Of a stretch of DNA of 18,796 nt, positions 1 to 8,800 are shown in pieces. Both the position numbers and the translations under genes were made by a program. The notes beneath the pieces are model-generated. The model worked only from the letters and a program-made list of their open reading frames with translations. It ran no database searches and was not told the origin of the DNA. The stretch's first letter is position 1. Each line of letters begins with the position of its first letter. This stretch comes from Gemmatimonadota bacterium (GTDB taxonomy: Bacteria > Gemmatimonadota > Gemmatimonadetes > Longimicrobiales > Gaopeijiaceae). Location: contig JAUQOX010000027.1 in assembly GCA_030550695.1 (NCBI GenBank), positions 1-18,796 of the forward strand, written 5' to 3'.

Positions 1-1
1 C

Positions 2-145
2 AACCGCTTCCTCTTCGACGACCGCGCCGGGCGCACGGTGAGCGTCCATTCGTCGGCGATCCTCGAGGCGTTGCGCAAGGTGTACGACGCCCAGGCCATC
101 GCCGACGAACTCCTGGGGCGGAGGGGAGGCGGGGGGGGAGACTGA
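2..145 (+). CDS. C-terminal fragment of an unidentified protein
   Basis: An open frame runs in from the left edge and stops at TGA 143-145. It gives the last 47 residues of a protein. The visible part has a short stretch reading FLFDDRAG, an amphipathic helix-like segment rich in Ala, Leu and Glu, and a Gly-rich tail ending in Asp. I do not recognise the family from so short a tail. It lies on the same strand as glgC, 151 bases upstream, with a strong inverted repeat between them, so co-transcription is possible but not shown. Codon use (G/C at third positions) is consistent with real coding. The gene starts outside the window. Confidence 0.5.
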   Translation, partial: NRFLFDDRAGRTVSVHSSAILEALRKVYDAQAIADELLGRRGGGGGD

Positions 146-229
146 CCCGGTTTCGTCGGAGGGCCCCGGGACGGATTCCCGGAAGAAGGGGCCGGCGAGG
201 GGCTCGCGGGGAGCGGGGGCGTCCGAAAA

Positions 230-268
230 GCAGGCATCGGCGGGAGCCGACGGCGCCCGCCGGCCTGC
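230..268 (+). promoter_or_regulatory. Strong stem-loop in the glgC leader
   Basis: GCAGGC (230-235) pairs with GCCTGC (263-268), and CGGCGGG (238-244) pairs with CCCGCCG (256-262). This gives 13 perfect pairs with a two-base bulge and an 11-base loop. The stem ends 28 bases before the glgC ATG and 15 bases before its AGGAG. No T-run follows on the plus strand, so it is not a classical terminator for the upstream gene. On the minus strand it would be followed by CTTTTCGG. It could act as an mRNA leader structure, an RNA-end protector or an attenuator; its function is unknown. Confidence 0.5.
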
Positions 269-296
269 CAACCCTAGGGGGTCAGGAGCTGGAACC

Positions 297-1637
297 ATGC
301 CTTCCATGAACGACGTGCTGGGGGTGATCATGGGTGGGGGGCGGGGTCAGCGCATCTACCCTTTGACCCGGGACCGATCCAAGCCGGCCATTCCCCTGGC
401 GGGGAAGTACCGTCTGATCGACATCCCCATCAGCAACTGTCTGCACTCCGGCATCCACCGCATCTGCGTGCTCACCCAGTTCAACTCTGTCTCCCTTCAT
501 CGGCACATCGCGCGGACCTATGTGTTCGATCCCTTCCACGGGGGGTGGGTGCAGATTCTTGCGGCGGAACAGACGCCCTCTTCCCAGGCGTGGTACCAGG
601 GTACCGCCGACGCGGTGCGCAAGCAGTTGCCGGAGATCCAGAGCACCGAAGCGCCCTGGATCCTGATTCTGGCGGGAGATCACCTTTATCGGATGGACTA
701 CGCCCTCATGGCCGAGTTCCACTGGAAGAACGAGGCCGACATCACGGTGGCCGTGCATCGGGTGTCCGCCCAGGATGCTCCGCGGTTCGGTCTTCTGAAG
801 AAGGAGGCCGACGGAAGGATCGTGGACTTTGCGGAGAAGCCCAAGGAACCGCAGGTCCTGGCCCGGTTTGCCGTGATGGGGCAAAAGGGGGGCGGGGAGG
901 AAGGAGAGAACGCGGTCCTCCCTGAGGACAGGGACGGCGGGCACCGCAACGTTTTCCTGGGCTCCATGGGGATCTACCTGTTCCGGACATCGGTGCTGGT
1001 GGAGACTCTGGCCGGTACCGAGGATCATGACTTTGGGGCTGAGGTGATCCCCCGCTCCATCGGTCGCTACCGGGTGTTCGCCTACGAATTCGACGGGTAT
1101 TGGCAGGATATCGGCACAATACGGTCCTTCTTCGATGTGAACCTCAGCCTGACCGATCCCGAGCCTCCTTTCGATCTATGGGATCCCGACTGGCCGTTCT
1201 TCACCCGCCCGCGGTTTCTGCCGAGCCCATCGGTTCATGGGGCAAATCTGGAGGGCGTGCTCCTGGGAGAGGGCTGTAGGATCGGCCGGGCGGAGATCCG
1301 CCGTTCGGTGGTGGGGGTGCGGACGGTGGTGGGGGATGGGGTGCGGATGAGGGATACGGTGGTCATGGGCGCCGACTATTACGATCCGCCGGGGCTGCCC
1401 CCGCCCGGGGGGGTTCCCTTGGGGATCGGGGACGGCTGTAGGATCGAAGGGGCCATCATCGACAAGAACGCCCGGCTGGGGGAGGGGGTCAGGATCGAGC
1501 CCTTCCCCCGGGGCACCGAACGGGACGGCCGCGACTGGGTGATCCGGGACGGGATCGTGGTGGTGCCCAAGAACACCCTTCTTCCACCAGGGACGGTCAT
1601 TGCGCCGGGAGGGGACGATGGGGGCCTCGGTCGTTGA
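297..1637 (+). CDS. glgC: Glucose-1-phosphate adenylyltransferase (ADP-glucose pyrophosphorylase)
   Basis: It makes ADP-glucose from ATP and glucose-1-phosphate, the committed step of bacterial glycogen synthesis in the cytoplasm. The protein has 446 residues, close to the family norm (about 430). The nucleotide-binding loop GGGRGQR is at residues 13-19, and SKPAIPLAGKYRLIDIPISN follows. WYQGTADAV is at 99-107, the catalytic loop LAGDHLYRMDY has Asp128, and FAEKP has the sugar-phosphate lysine K181. SMGIYLF at 223-229 leads to a C-terminal left-handed beta-helix domain with hexapeptide-like repeats (from about 305). The stretch between K181 and SMGIY is about 42 residues and Gly/Glu-rich. It is longer than in the E. 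coli enzyme and nearer cyanobacterial lengths. AGGAG (284-288) lies 8 bases before the ATG; a second in-frame ATG at 306 is possible. No other glg gene is in the window. Confidence 0.95.
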   Translation: MPSMNDVLGVIMGGGRGQRIYPLTRDRSKPAIPLAGKYRLIDIPISNCLHSGIHRICVLTQFNSVSLHRHIARTYVFDPFHGGWVQILAAEQTPSSQAWYQGTADAVRKQLPEIQSTEAPWILILAGDHLYRMDYALMAEFHWKNEADITVAVHRVSAQDAPRFGLLKKEADGRIVDFAEKPKEPQVLARFAVMGQKGGGEEGENAVLPEDRDGGHRNVFLGSMGIYLFRTSVLVETLAGTEDHDFGAEVIPRSIGRYRVFAYEFDGYWQDIGTIRSFFDVNLSLTDPEPPFDLWDPDWPFFTRPRFLPSPSVHGANLEGVLLGEGCRIGRAEIRRSVVGVRTVVGDGVRMRDTVVMGADYYDPPGLPPPGGVPLGIGDGCRIEGAIIDKNARLGEGVRIEPFPRGTERDGRDWVIRDGIVVVPKNTLLPPGTVIAPGGDDGGLGR

Positions 1638-2679
1638 GGGTCGGGGAGGCATGGGGTGGGCGCCCCTCGCGGCGGCTCTGGTCCTGGCGGCGTGCCGTGG
1701 AGGGGGAGAGGCCCCTGTCGTCGGTCGCCTCCTTCCTCCACCCCCGCCCCCCGAGGCGTGGGCAGGGCTGGTGGGGGAGTATGCAGACGGGGCGGATACC
1801 CTGTCTTTGCTGGAAAACGAAGGAAAACTCCACCTCCTCTTCTGGACCGGCCCGGGCCGGCCCGGGCGGCCCGAGGCGCTGGAGGAAGGAGGGGGGGGGC
1901 GTTTCGTGCGGTCGGGGGCAAAAGGGGCGGATACCCTGTGGATCGAGGAAGGGGCAGGGGTCGGCGTCCGGGCCATCCGGTTGGAGGGGCGCCGGTGGGT
2001 CCGGATCTTCCTGGGGGAACCCCAAGGCGGAACTTTCCGCATCGTGCCCCAGCGCCCCCTGGAGGAACTCCGGGCCGAGGCCTTGGCTTCCACCCCGCCG
2101 GTGGAGGAGGGGGACTTTCTTCCGTCGGACCTGGTGGAGCTGACCGCTCTGGATCCTGCGCTCCGTCTGGACATCCGCTACGCCGGAACCGACAACTTCC
2201 TGGGGGCGGCGCTCTATTCCAGTCCCCGGGCCTTCCTGCAGCGGCCGGCGGCGGAGGCCCTGGTCCGGGCCCATGAGTGGCTCAAGACCCAAGGGTACGG
2301 GCTGGTGATCTTCGACGGGTATCGCCCCTGGTACGTGACGAAAATGTTCTGGGAGGCCACACCTCCCCATCTCCGGGACTTCGTGGCCGACCCCGCCCAA
2401 GGCTCGCGCCACAACCGGGGCTGTGCCGTGGATCTCACCTTGGTGGATCTGGCCACGGGGGAAGTCGTGGAGATGCCCGGCGGCTACGACGAGATGTCGC
2501 CTCGCTCCCACATGGACTACCCCGGGGGGACCGCTCGGCAACGCTGGTTCCGGGATCTCCTGCGCCGGGCCATGGAGGCCCAAGGGTTTCAGGTGTACCC
2601 CGCCGAATGGTGGCACTTCGACTACCGGGACTGGCGCCGCTACCGCATCGAGAACCGGACGTTCGAGGAACTCGGTTAG
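1618..2679 (+). CDS. VanX/DdpX-type D-alanyl-D-alanine dipeptidase, predicted lipoprotein
   Basis: A predicted zinc dipeptidase (M15D family) that splits D-Ala-D-Ala, probably in periplasmic peptidoglycan turnover. From ATG 1618 it has 353 residues, and GGGAGGGG sits just upstream. ATG 1651 is an alternative start; an upstream TTG (1600) is less likely. A lipobox LAAC puts the lipidated Cys at residue 26. Residues about 48-145 form an extra N-terminal region, starting LVGEYADG, that loosely recalls DUF3471-like beta domains. The catalytic domain follows. DGYRPW carries the conserved Arg236. SRHNRGCAVD gives zinc ligands His265 and Asp272, and AEWWH gives the base Glu330 and ligand His333. The His-to-Asp (7) and Glu-to-His (3) spacings match VanX. 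The start overlaps the end of glgC by 20 bases, so translation is probably coupled. No vanH, vanA or vanRS genes are nearby. Confidence 0.9.
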   Translation: MGASVVEGRGGMGWAPLAAALVLAACRGGGEAPVVGRLLPPPPPPEAWAGLVGEYADGADTLSLLENEGKLHLLFWTGPGRPGRPEALEEGGGGRFVRSGAKGADTLWIEEGAGVGVRAIRLEGRRWVRIFLGEPQGGTFRIVPQRPLEELRAEALASTPPVEEGDFLPSDLVELTALDPALRLDIRYAGTDNFLGAALYSSPRAFLQRPAAEALVRAHEWLKTQGYGLVIFDGYRPWYVTKMFWEATPPHLRDFVADPAQGSRHNRGCAVDLTLVDLATGEVVEMPGGYDEMSPRSHMDYPGGTARQRWFRDLLRRAMEAQGFQVYPAEWWHFDYRDWRRYRIENRTFEELG

Positions 2680-2694
2680 GGGCGGGAGGGCAAT

Positions 2695-4524
2695 CTACCC
2701 CCCTCCCGGCGGGCGTCCGAGCCTCAGGGCCTCCCGCATGGTTCCCAGGAGGGGGTCCGTGGGGTCCAGCTTGAGGCCCCGCTCCATCGCCGCAACGGCC
2801 GAAGCCGTGTCGGCCAGGTTGAGGCTGGCCACGGCGAGGCGCCTGAGGAAGGTGGCGTCCTCCGGCCAGTGCCGGAGCGCCTCCGCGGCAAAGCGGCGGG
2901 CGTCGGCGTCGCGATGGGTCTCCATGGCGAAGATCCCCGCCTCCAGATATACCGGCCGGGCATAGGGCCACAGGCGCAGGGTGTTCCAGTAGTACTGGGC
3001 GGCCGCGTCCAGATCCCCGTCCCGCCAGGCCATGCGGGCGTAGTGCCAGTGGGCCCGATAGGCGTCGGGTCGGTCCCGCATGAGGGCGCGAAACACCTGG
3101 TCGGTATCGGACCAGTCGGGGAGGCGGAGCAGGGTGCGCCCCGCCAAGAGGGCGCCGACCCCCGCCAAGGCCATGAGGGCGACAGCCGAGAGGGGTCTGG
3201 AGCGGGGAAGGACCCATTCCGTCCCCGCGGCCACCCCCAGGGCGAGCACGAACCCCGCGATGTAGAGGGTCCGCTCGGCCAGGATCACCCCGATGGGCAC
3301 GATGAGGTTGGAGACGGGGAGAAGGGCCAGGGGAGCCCAGAGGAGCCCCAGGGCTGTCCGGGCGTGACCCTTGCGGAGGGCCCACGCCCCCCCCCCCAGG
3401 GCTCCGCCCAGGAGGCCCAGGCCCAGGACCGCCCGCCAAGTCCAGGTATCGGCGGGGAGGAGGATCCGCGGGCCGTAGTCGGCCAGAAGGGTGCGGGGGA
3501 AAACCAGGAGCCGGACGATTTCCGGCCAGGCTTGAAGAGCGGTGCGGAAGCGGGTAAGGGGTGGGGGGTTCACGGCCATAAGGGGGTTGACGGAGGCCGG
3601 GGTCAGGGTTCCCAGCACCTGGGCCCGGAGGGCCAGGTAGGCGAGGGCGGTCCCGGTCATGAGGGCCAAGGGCAGGGCCCGCTCCTGGAGCCACACCCCG
3701 AGGCGGGCCCGGCCGAGACGACCGTGGGCGGCGTCCCAGAGGATGAGAAGGGGAGCCAGCATGAGGCCGCTCTCCTTGGAGCCCACCGCCACGGCGAAGA
3801 GGGCGGGGACGCCCCAGCGGGGTCCGGCACCGGCCGGGTTTTCCTTCTCCCACACCAGCAGCGCCGCGAAGACCGCCGCCGCCACGTAGACGTCGGAACG
3901 ACCCACGATGGTGGCCACGGCCTCCACGTGGACGGGGTGGAGGGCGAAGAGCAGGGCCCCGACCGCGGCCCCCAGGGGAAGGGGGGAGGAGGGCGAGCCT
4001 CCGGGGCGGGACGCCCGTGGCGTGCCCCCTGGGGAGGGGGTAGGGGAGGAAGCCGGAGCCCCTGGCCCCGGGACGCCGGGAAAGAGCCGGGCCAAGAGGA
4101 AGAACAGGAGCACCGACGCCAGGGCGTGGGCCAGGGCGTTGGAAAGGTGGAACCCCCACGCCTGGCCCCGGAACAACGCCCAGTCCACGGCAAAGGAGAG
4201 GGTAACCCAGGGCCGGTAGAGGGCCAGGTTCTCCTCGCCGAAAGGCCAATACGGGGCCAGGAGGAGCCGCCAAGGCCGGGCCAGGGTGTGGACCCGCTCG
4301 TCGGCCTCCACCAGGGTGGCGGCGTCGTAGGCGAAGCCGTTGGACAGGGATGGGAGATACACCAAGAGGGCGGCCGCCCCCACGGCAGCGGCCAGGACCG
4401 CGACGGGGGGTGCAGTCCCTCGAGGGTGGGAGAGGTGGGAGGGGGAGGGGTGCCGACCCACCCGGGGCGGTTCGGGGTTGGGGGTGGGAGGCCTCGGGCC
4501 TCGGTTCCGACGGGAAGCCGACAT
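2695..4524 (-). CDS. TMTC-like multi-membrane GT-C/TPR protein (putative O-mannosyltransferase-type)
   Basis: A 609-residue inner-membrane protein. A basic, proline-rich N-terminus (about 40 residues) leads into the first membrane helix. The first outer loop follows (NGFAYDAATLV, 62-72), then YRPW (103-106), HPVHVEAV (196-203), GRSD (208-211) and SKESGLMLAPLL (249-260). These are hallmarks of the TMTC/DUF1736 family, whose eukaryotic members O-mannosylate proteins. Many more hydrophobic segments precede a C-terminal region of about 130 residues with TPR-like helical repeats. The first-loop acidic pair usual in GT-C enzymes reads Asp-Ala here. A Pro/Ser/Gly-rich linker (about 150-183) is unusual. 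The start is 41 bases after the susD stop on the same strand with no clear Shine-Dalgarno, which suggests an operon. It converges with the dipeptidase gene, 15 bases away. The substrate is unknown. Confidence 0.8.
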   Translation of the reverse strand: MSASRRNRGPRPPTPNPEPPRVGRHPSPSHLSHPRGTAPPVAVLAAAVGAAALLVYLPSLSNGFAYDAATLVEADERVHTLARPWRLLLAPYWPFGEENLALYRPWVTLSFAVDWALFRGQAWGFHLSNALAHALASVLLFFLLARLFPGVPGPGAPASSPTPSPGGTPRASRPGGSPSSPLPLGAAVGALLFALHPVHVEAVATIVGRSDVYVAAAVFAALLVWEKENPAGAGPRWGVPALFAVAVGSKESGLMLAPLLILWDAAHGRLGRARLGVWLQERALPLALMTGTALAYLALRAQVLGTLTPASVNPLMAVNPPPLTRFRTALQAWPEIVRLLVFPRTLLADYGPRILLPADTWTWRAVLGLGLLGGALGGGAWALRKGHARTALGLLWAPLALLPVSNLIVPIGVILAERTLYIAGFVLALGVAAGTEWVLPRSRPLSAVALMALAGVGALLAGRTLLRLPDWSDTDQVFRALMRDRPDAYRAHWHYARMAWRDGDLDAAAQYYWNTLRLWPYARPVYLEAGIFAMETHRDADARRFAAEALRHWPEDATFLRRLAVASLNLADTASAVAAMERGLKLDPTDPLLGTMREALRLGRPPGGG

Positions 4525-4565
4525 GGCTTCGAATCTGCGGAAACCGAGGCCCGACGGACAGGGGC

Positions 4566-5870
4566 TCAGTAGCCGGGGTTTTGGGTCAGGTTCTTGTTCA
4601 CGTCCAACTCCGCCTGCGGAAGGGGGAAGACCAGACGGTCCGACGGCATCTGGAGCTTGGAGGTAGCCTTGCCGTGTCGCCGCAGGTCAAAGAAGCGATG
4701 CCCTTCGAAGGCCAGCTCCAGGCGCCGCTCGTTCAGGACGGCATCCAGCAGGGCCGCTTGTCCGGAGGCCGTCACCGGCGGCGCACCGGCCCGGGCCCGG
4801 ACCGTGTTGATGTCGGCCAGGACCGTGGCGTCGGGGGCCCCCAGGCGGGCATTGGCCTCGGCTCGGATCAGGTAGATCTCCGCCAGACGGAGGAAGATCA
4901 CGTTGTCGTCCTCGGTGGCGATGCGGGGATACTTGTAGATGTAGCGCTTGCCCGCGGTGATGTTGATGGAGGCCCCTCGGCGGACGTCGCCGGCCGGGTA
5001 GGCGTTGTAGAGCTCCAGGGTGGGGGAAAAGCCCCACCGACCCCCCTCCTCTTGGGGAAAGAACCAGAAGGCCAGGGAGTTGCCGTTGTTCTGGGTGAAG
5101 TGCACCTCGAAGATGGACTCGGCGGAGTGCTTGGTGGTGAAGAGGCTGCGGAAGTTGGATACCAGGCTGTAGGTGGGATCGGCGAGGACCGCCGCCGCCT
5201 TGTCCCGGGCTTGCTGGTAGCGGCCCGCTTCCAAGTACACCTTGGCCAGGAGGGCGTTGGCGGCCCCACGGGTCGCCTTCCCCGGTACCTTACCGGAAGG
5301 GAGAAGGCTGGCCGCTTCTTCCAGGTCCTGGATGATCCTGTTGTAGACTTCTTCCTGGCTGCTGCGGGCCACCAGGGACTCCTCGCCGACCCCCTTGGAG
5401 GGTTGCAGGACGAGGGGAACCCCTCCGAACCAGCGTACCAGGTAGAAGTAATGCCAGGCCCGGATGAACAGGGCCTCGCCGCGGAACTGACGACCTTTGG
5501 CTTCGCCGAGGTCCTTCACCGACTCGATGCCGGCCAGCACTCCGTTGGCCCGGTTGATTCCGTTGTAGGCATCGGCCCAGATGGTGAGGATGGCCCCATT
5601 GCTGGGGGCCACGTTGCGCAGGCTGACCTCACGATCCGTCTGGAAGGTTCCGGTGAAGTCCAGGTTGTCTGCGTAGAGGTCGGGGTACGCTATGAACTCC
5701 CGGACGCCGAACTGCAAGGAACGGTAGGCTCCGTTCAAGGCCAGTTCCAACCCCCGGGCCGAGGTGAGGGCCGTTTCCGAGTCGATGGCCGCCGTAGGCT
5801 CCGTCACGAGCTGATCGTCGCAGGCGGAGACCAGGAGAGCCGCCATGAGCAACAGATGAAGTCTTTTCAT
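4566..5870 (-). CDS. SusD/RagB family nutrient-binding outer-membrane lipoprotein
   Basis: The surface substrate-binding partner of the SusC channel just upstream. It caps the barrel and delivers glycans or peptides to it. From ATG 5870 it has 434 residues, a little shorter than typical SusD (about 500). The signal MKRLHLLLMAALLVSAC has a lipobox with Cys17 followed by Asp-Asp. An N-terminal TPR-like helical region includes ALNGAYRSLQFG. The centre carries RFxGEALFIRAWHYFYLVRWFGGVP-type features, the classic SusD signature. A late segment with LRLAEIYLIRAEANARLG and ELDVNKNLTQNPGY at the very C-terminus completes the family pattern. GAGGGGAG (5879-5886) is a good ribosome site 8 bases from the ATG. 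The frame is open further upstream to 5981, but that overlaps susC and lacks a signal peptide. Only 16 bases separate it from the susC stop. The substrate cannot be told from sequence. Confidence 0.93.
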   Translation of the reverse strand: MKRLHLLLMAALLVSACDDQLVTEPTAAIDSETALTSARGLELALNGAYRSLQFGVREFIAYPDLYADNLDFTGTFQTDREVSLRNVAPSNGAILTIWADAYNGINRANGVLAGIESVKDLGEAKGRQFRGEALFIRAWHYFYLVRWFGGVPLVLQPSKGVGEESLVARSSQEEVYNRIIQDLEEAASLLPSGKVPGKATRGAANALLAKVYLEAGRYQQARDKAAAVLADPTYSLVSNFRSLFTTKHSAESIFEVHFTQNNGNSLAFWFFPQEEGGRWGFSPTLELYNAYPAGDVRRGASINITAGKRYIYKYPRIATEDDNVIFLRLAEIYLIRAEANARLGAPDATVLADINTVRARAGAPPVTASGQAALLDAVLNERRLELAFEGHRFFDLRRHGKATSKLQMPSDRLVFPLPQAELDVNKNLTQNPGY

Positions 5871-5886
5871 GTTCCTGTCTCCCCTC

Positions 5887-8800
5887 TTAGAAGCCCACGT
5901 TGAAGCCCACGGTGAAGGTCCGGAGTTGGGGCAGGGTGTAGAAATCCCACCCGAAGGTGGTGGAACTGGTGCCCGCGGCATTTACCTCCGGATCCCACCC
6001 GCTGTACTTCGTGTGGGTGAAGACATTCTGCCCCTGCACGTACATCCGGGCCGAGCGGAACCCCAGCTTACCGGCCACGGAGGAGGGGAGGGTGTAGCCC
6101 AGGACGATGTTCTTGAGGCGGACGTAGGAGCCGTCTTCGATGAAGCGATCCGAGACACGCGTGTTCTGATTGGGATCGCCCCAAATGGCTCTAGGTTCCT
6201 TGGTGTTGCGATTCTGGGGAGTCCAGCGCTTGAGGGCGCGGGTGGTGTGGTTGTCGCCGAAGCTCCCATACTGGTCAGCGTAGACCCGGAACCCGTTGTA
6301 GATCTCCGCCCCCAGGGAGTACTGGATGAAGCTGTAGAGGTCGAAGTTGCGGAAAGCCAGGTTGTTGGTCCATCCACCCTCGTAGTCCGGCCAGGGTGAG
6401 CCGATCATGGTCCGGTCGTTGGCGTTGATGACGCCGTCGCCGTTGAGGTCCTTGAACCGGATGTCACCCGGCGCGGTGGCGCGACGCGGATCGCTGTGGA
6501 CCACCTGCCGGGCGTGGGCAGCAATCTCCTCGTAACTCTGGAAGATGCCGTCGGTGACGTAGCCGAAGAAGAAGCGCAAGGGTTTGCCTTCCTCCACCCG
6601 GAAGGTAGTGCCGATGGGCTGTCCGTTGTACAGCTTGGTAACCTTGTTCTCGTTGTGGCTCACGTTCAGGGTGCTGGTCCACGAGAAATCGCCTTGACGA
6701 GCTGGCACGAAGATCCTGGCAGTGGCCGCCACTTCGAACCCCTTGTTCTCCATGGCACCTACGTTGTCCCAAATGGACGTATATCCCGTGGTGCGGGGCA
6801 CCGGCCGGGCCACCAAGAGATCCTCCGTCTTCTTCAGGTAGTAGTCCACGTTGAAGGCCAGGCGGTTGGACAGGACCGAGAAATCCACGCCCAAATTCGT
6901 CTGCCGCGTCTTCTCCCACCGGAGGTTGGGATTGGCCAACTGGGAGGGGGCGATTCCCGGCTCGTCGAAGTAGTTGGCGCCGCCGGCAAAGAGGCCGCGA
7001 GAGGCAAAGTTACCCAGATCTTGCTGGTTCCCCGTGAAGCCGTAGCTTGCGCGCAGAGCCAGGTTGCTGAGGATCGGAACGCCCCTCATGAACTCCTCCT
7101 CGCTGACCCTCCACAGCACGGAGGCCGACGGGAAGGTTCCGTAACGGTTGTCCTCACCGAAGCGGGAAGAGCCGTCCCGACGGATGTTGAAGGTCGTGGT
7201 GAGACGATCCTGGAAGGTGTAGGAGAGACGGCCGAAGTAGGACAACAGGTTCCAGTCGGTACGGTTCGAGGTTCCCGCCGAAATGGTGGCTGCGGATACG
7301 ATGTACTTGAAGTACTCTGTGGGGAACTGCTGTCCCTGGACTCGCATTCCCTCGTCGGTGTTGTCCTCGAAACTCGTCCCCACCACCCCGGAAAGGGTAT
7401 GCCCCGCCCTGAGGCTGCGATCGAAGTTCACCCGAGCCTCATAGGTCAGCTTGTTGACGAAAGAACTTGCGGCATCGGCGGCGCCGCCTTGTCCCGACCA
7501 GGGTCCGAAGTTGGGGGAATCGAAGGAGCGGGAACGGAGGGTGAGGTTGTCCAGTCCCACGCTCACCCGACCGACGATCCCCTCCGCGAAGGTGTAGGCG
7601 GCAAACACGTTGCCCAGGATGCGGATGCCCCGCTCCTGGGCCTCGGCCTCTTTCATCATCCCCACGGGGTTGGCGTAGAGGGTCTCGAACCAGCTTCCGT
7701 CTTCGTTGTAGATCGGCTGAATGGGGGGATTGGCCAAGGCATTGGCCCACGGGCTATAGATGTTGTTGTCCGAGCGGGCCCGGTCGTAGACGCTGCGGGT
7801 GAGGGCCACGCTGGTCCCCAGGGAAAGCCGATCCAAAGGATCGTAGTCCAGGTTGATCCGGCCGTTGAGGCGCCGGTACCCCTGGGCGGCGATGACGCCC
7901 TCCTGCACGAGGGAACTTCCGGAAATGAAGTAACGAACCCGCTCCATTCCCCCCCGGATGGAAAGATCCATGTTGCCCACGGCCGCCGGTCGGGTGACCG
8001 CGTCCACCCAATCCGTGTCGGCTCCCGGCGCCGAGGGAATCCAACTGTTGGGTGAGTAGTCGATCACGCAGTTGCCGGGACCGTAGCGGGCCTGGCATCC
8101 CTCGTTGTAGACCTCCATGTACTGCTGGGCGTTCAGCAGTTTTACCACCCGCCAGAAGTTTTGCGTGCCGTAGTAGGCTCCGAAGCTCATGTCCGTCCGC
8201 TGGGCCATTCCCCGTTTCGTGGTAATGAGGATGACCCCGTTGGAAGCCCGGGACCCGAAGATGGCGGCCGCGGAGGCGTCTTTGAGGACTTCGATGCTCT
8301 CGATCTCCGAAGCGTTGAGGTCGCTGATGGCGTCGATGCTCTGCCCACCGAACGCTACACCCAGGCGGGAGAAGTTCCCCTGGTTCAGGGGGACCCCGTC
8401 GATGACCCAAAGGGGGTCGTTGCCGCCGGAAATGGAGGAAGACCCCCGGACCCGAATCGTGGCCGCACCGCCGGGGGTTCCGGAGTTCTGATTCACCTGG
8501 AGCCCCGGAAGTCGGCCCTGGAGGACCTGGTTGATGGAAGTGGCGGAGATTTCCTTGACGGTCTCGGCCCGGAGGGACGATACGGCGCCGGCCACGTTGG
8601 CCCGGCGTTCCGTCCCGTATCCGGTCACCACCAGTTCATCCAGAAGAAGGGGGTCGGGTTCCAAGACCAGGCTCACGGAAGCCGGGGTGGCTCCCACGGT
8701 CACCTGGGCGGAAGCCTGACGGTAGCCGAGGGAGACCGCCCTCAGGGTGTAGGTCCCATAGGGAACCGACGGCAGGATGAAACGCCCGCGCTCGTCCGTC

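Noticed and set aside
297..1637. Complete glycogen operon
   Set aside because: Only glgC is present; glgA, glgB and glgP are not in the window, and the upstream partial protein could not be identified as one of them.
1597..2616. Antisense open frame opposite the dipeptidase gene
   Set aside because: No domain or signal and a low-complexity composition. The plus-strand frame has all the zinc-site motifs in order.
1618..2679. Vancomycin-resistance cluster
   Set aside because: A VanX-type enzyme alone is not evidence: no vanH, vanA-type ligase or vanRS is near it, and a periplasmic lipoprotein is wrong for the cytoplasmic resistance role.
2435..4572. Very long open frames on both strands overlapping the TMTC-like gene
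   Set aside because: They are rich in Gly, Pro, Arg and His with no recognisable domain, as expected from alternative frames of GC-rich DNA. The 2695-4524 frame has membrane helices and family motifs.
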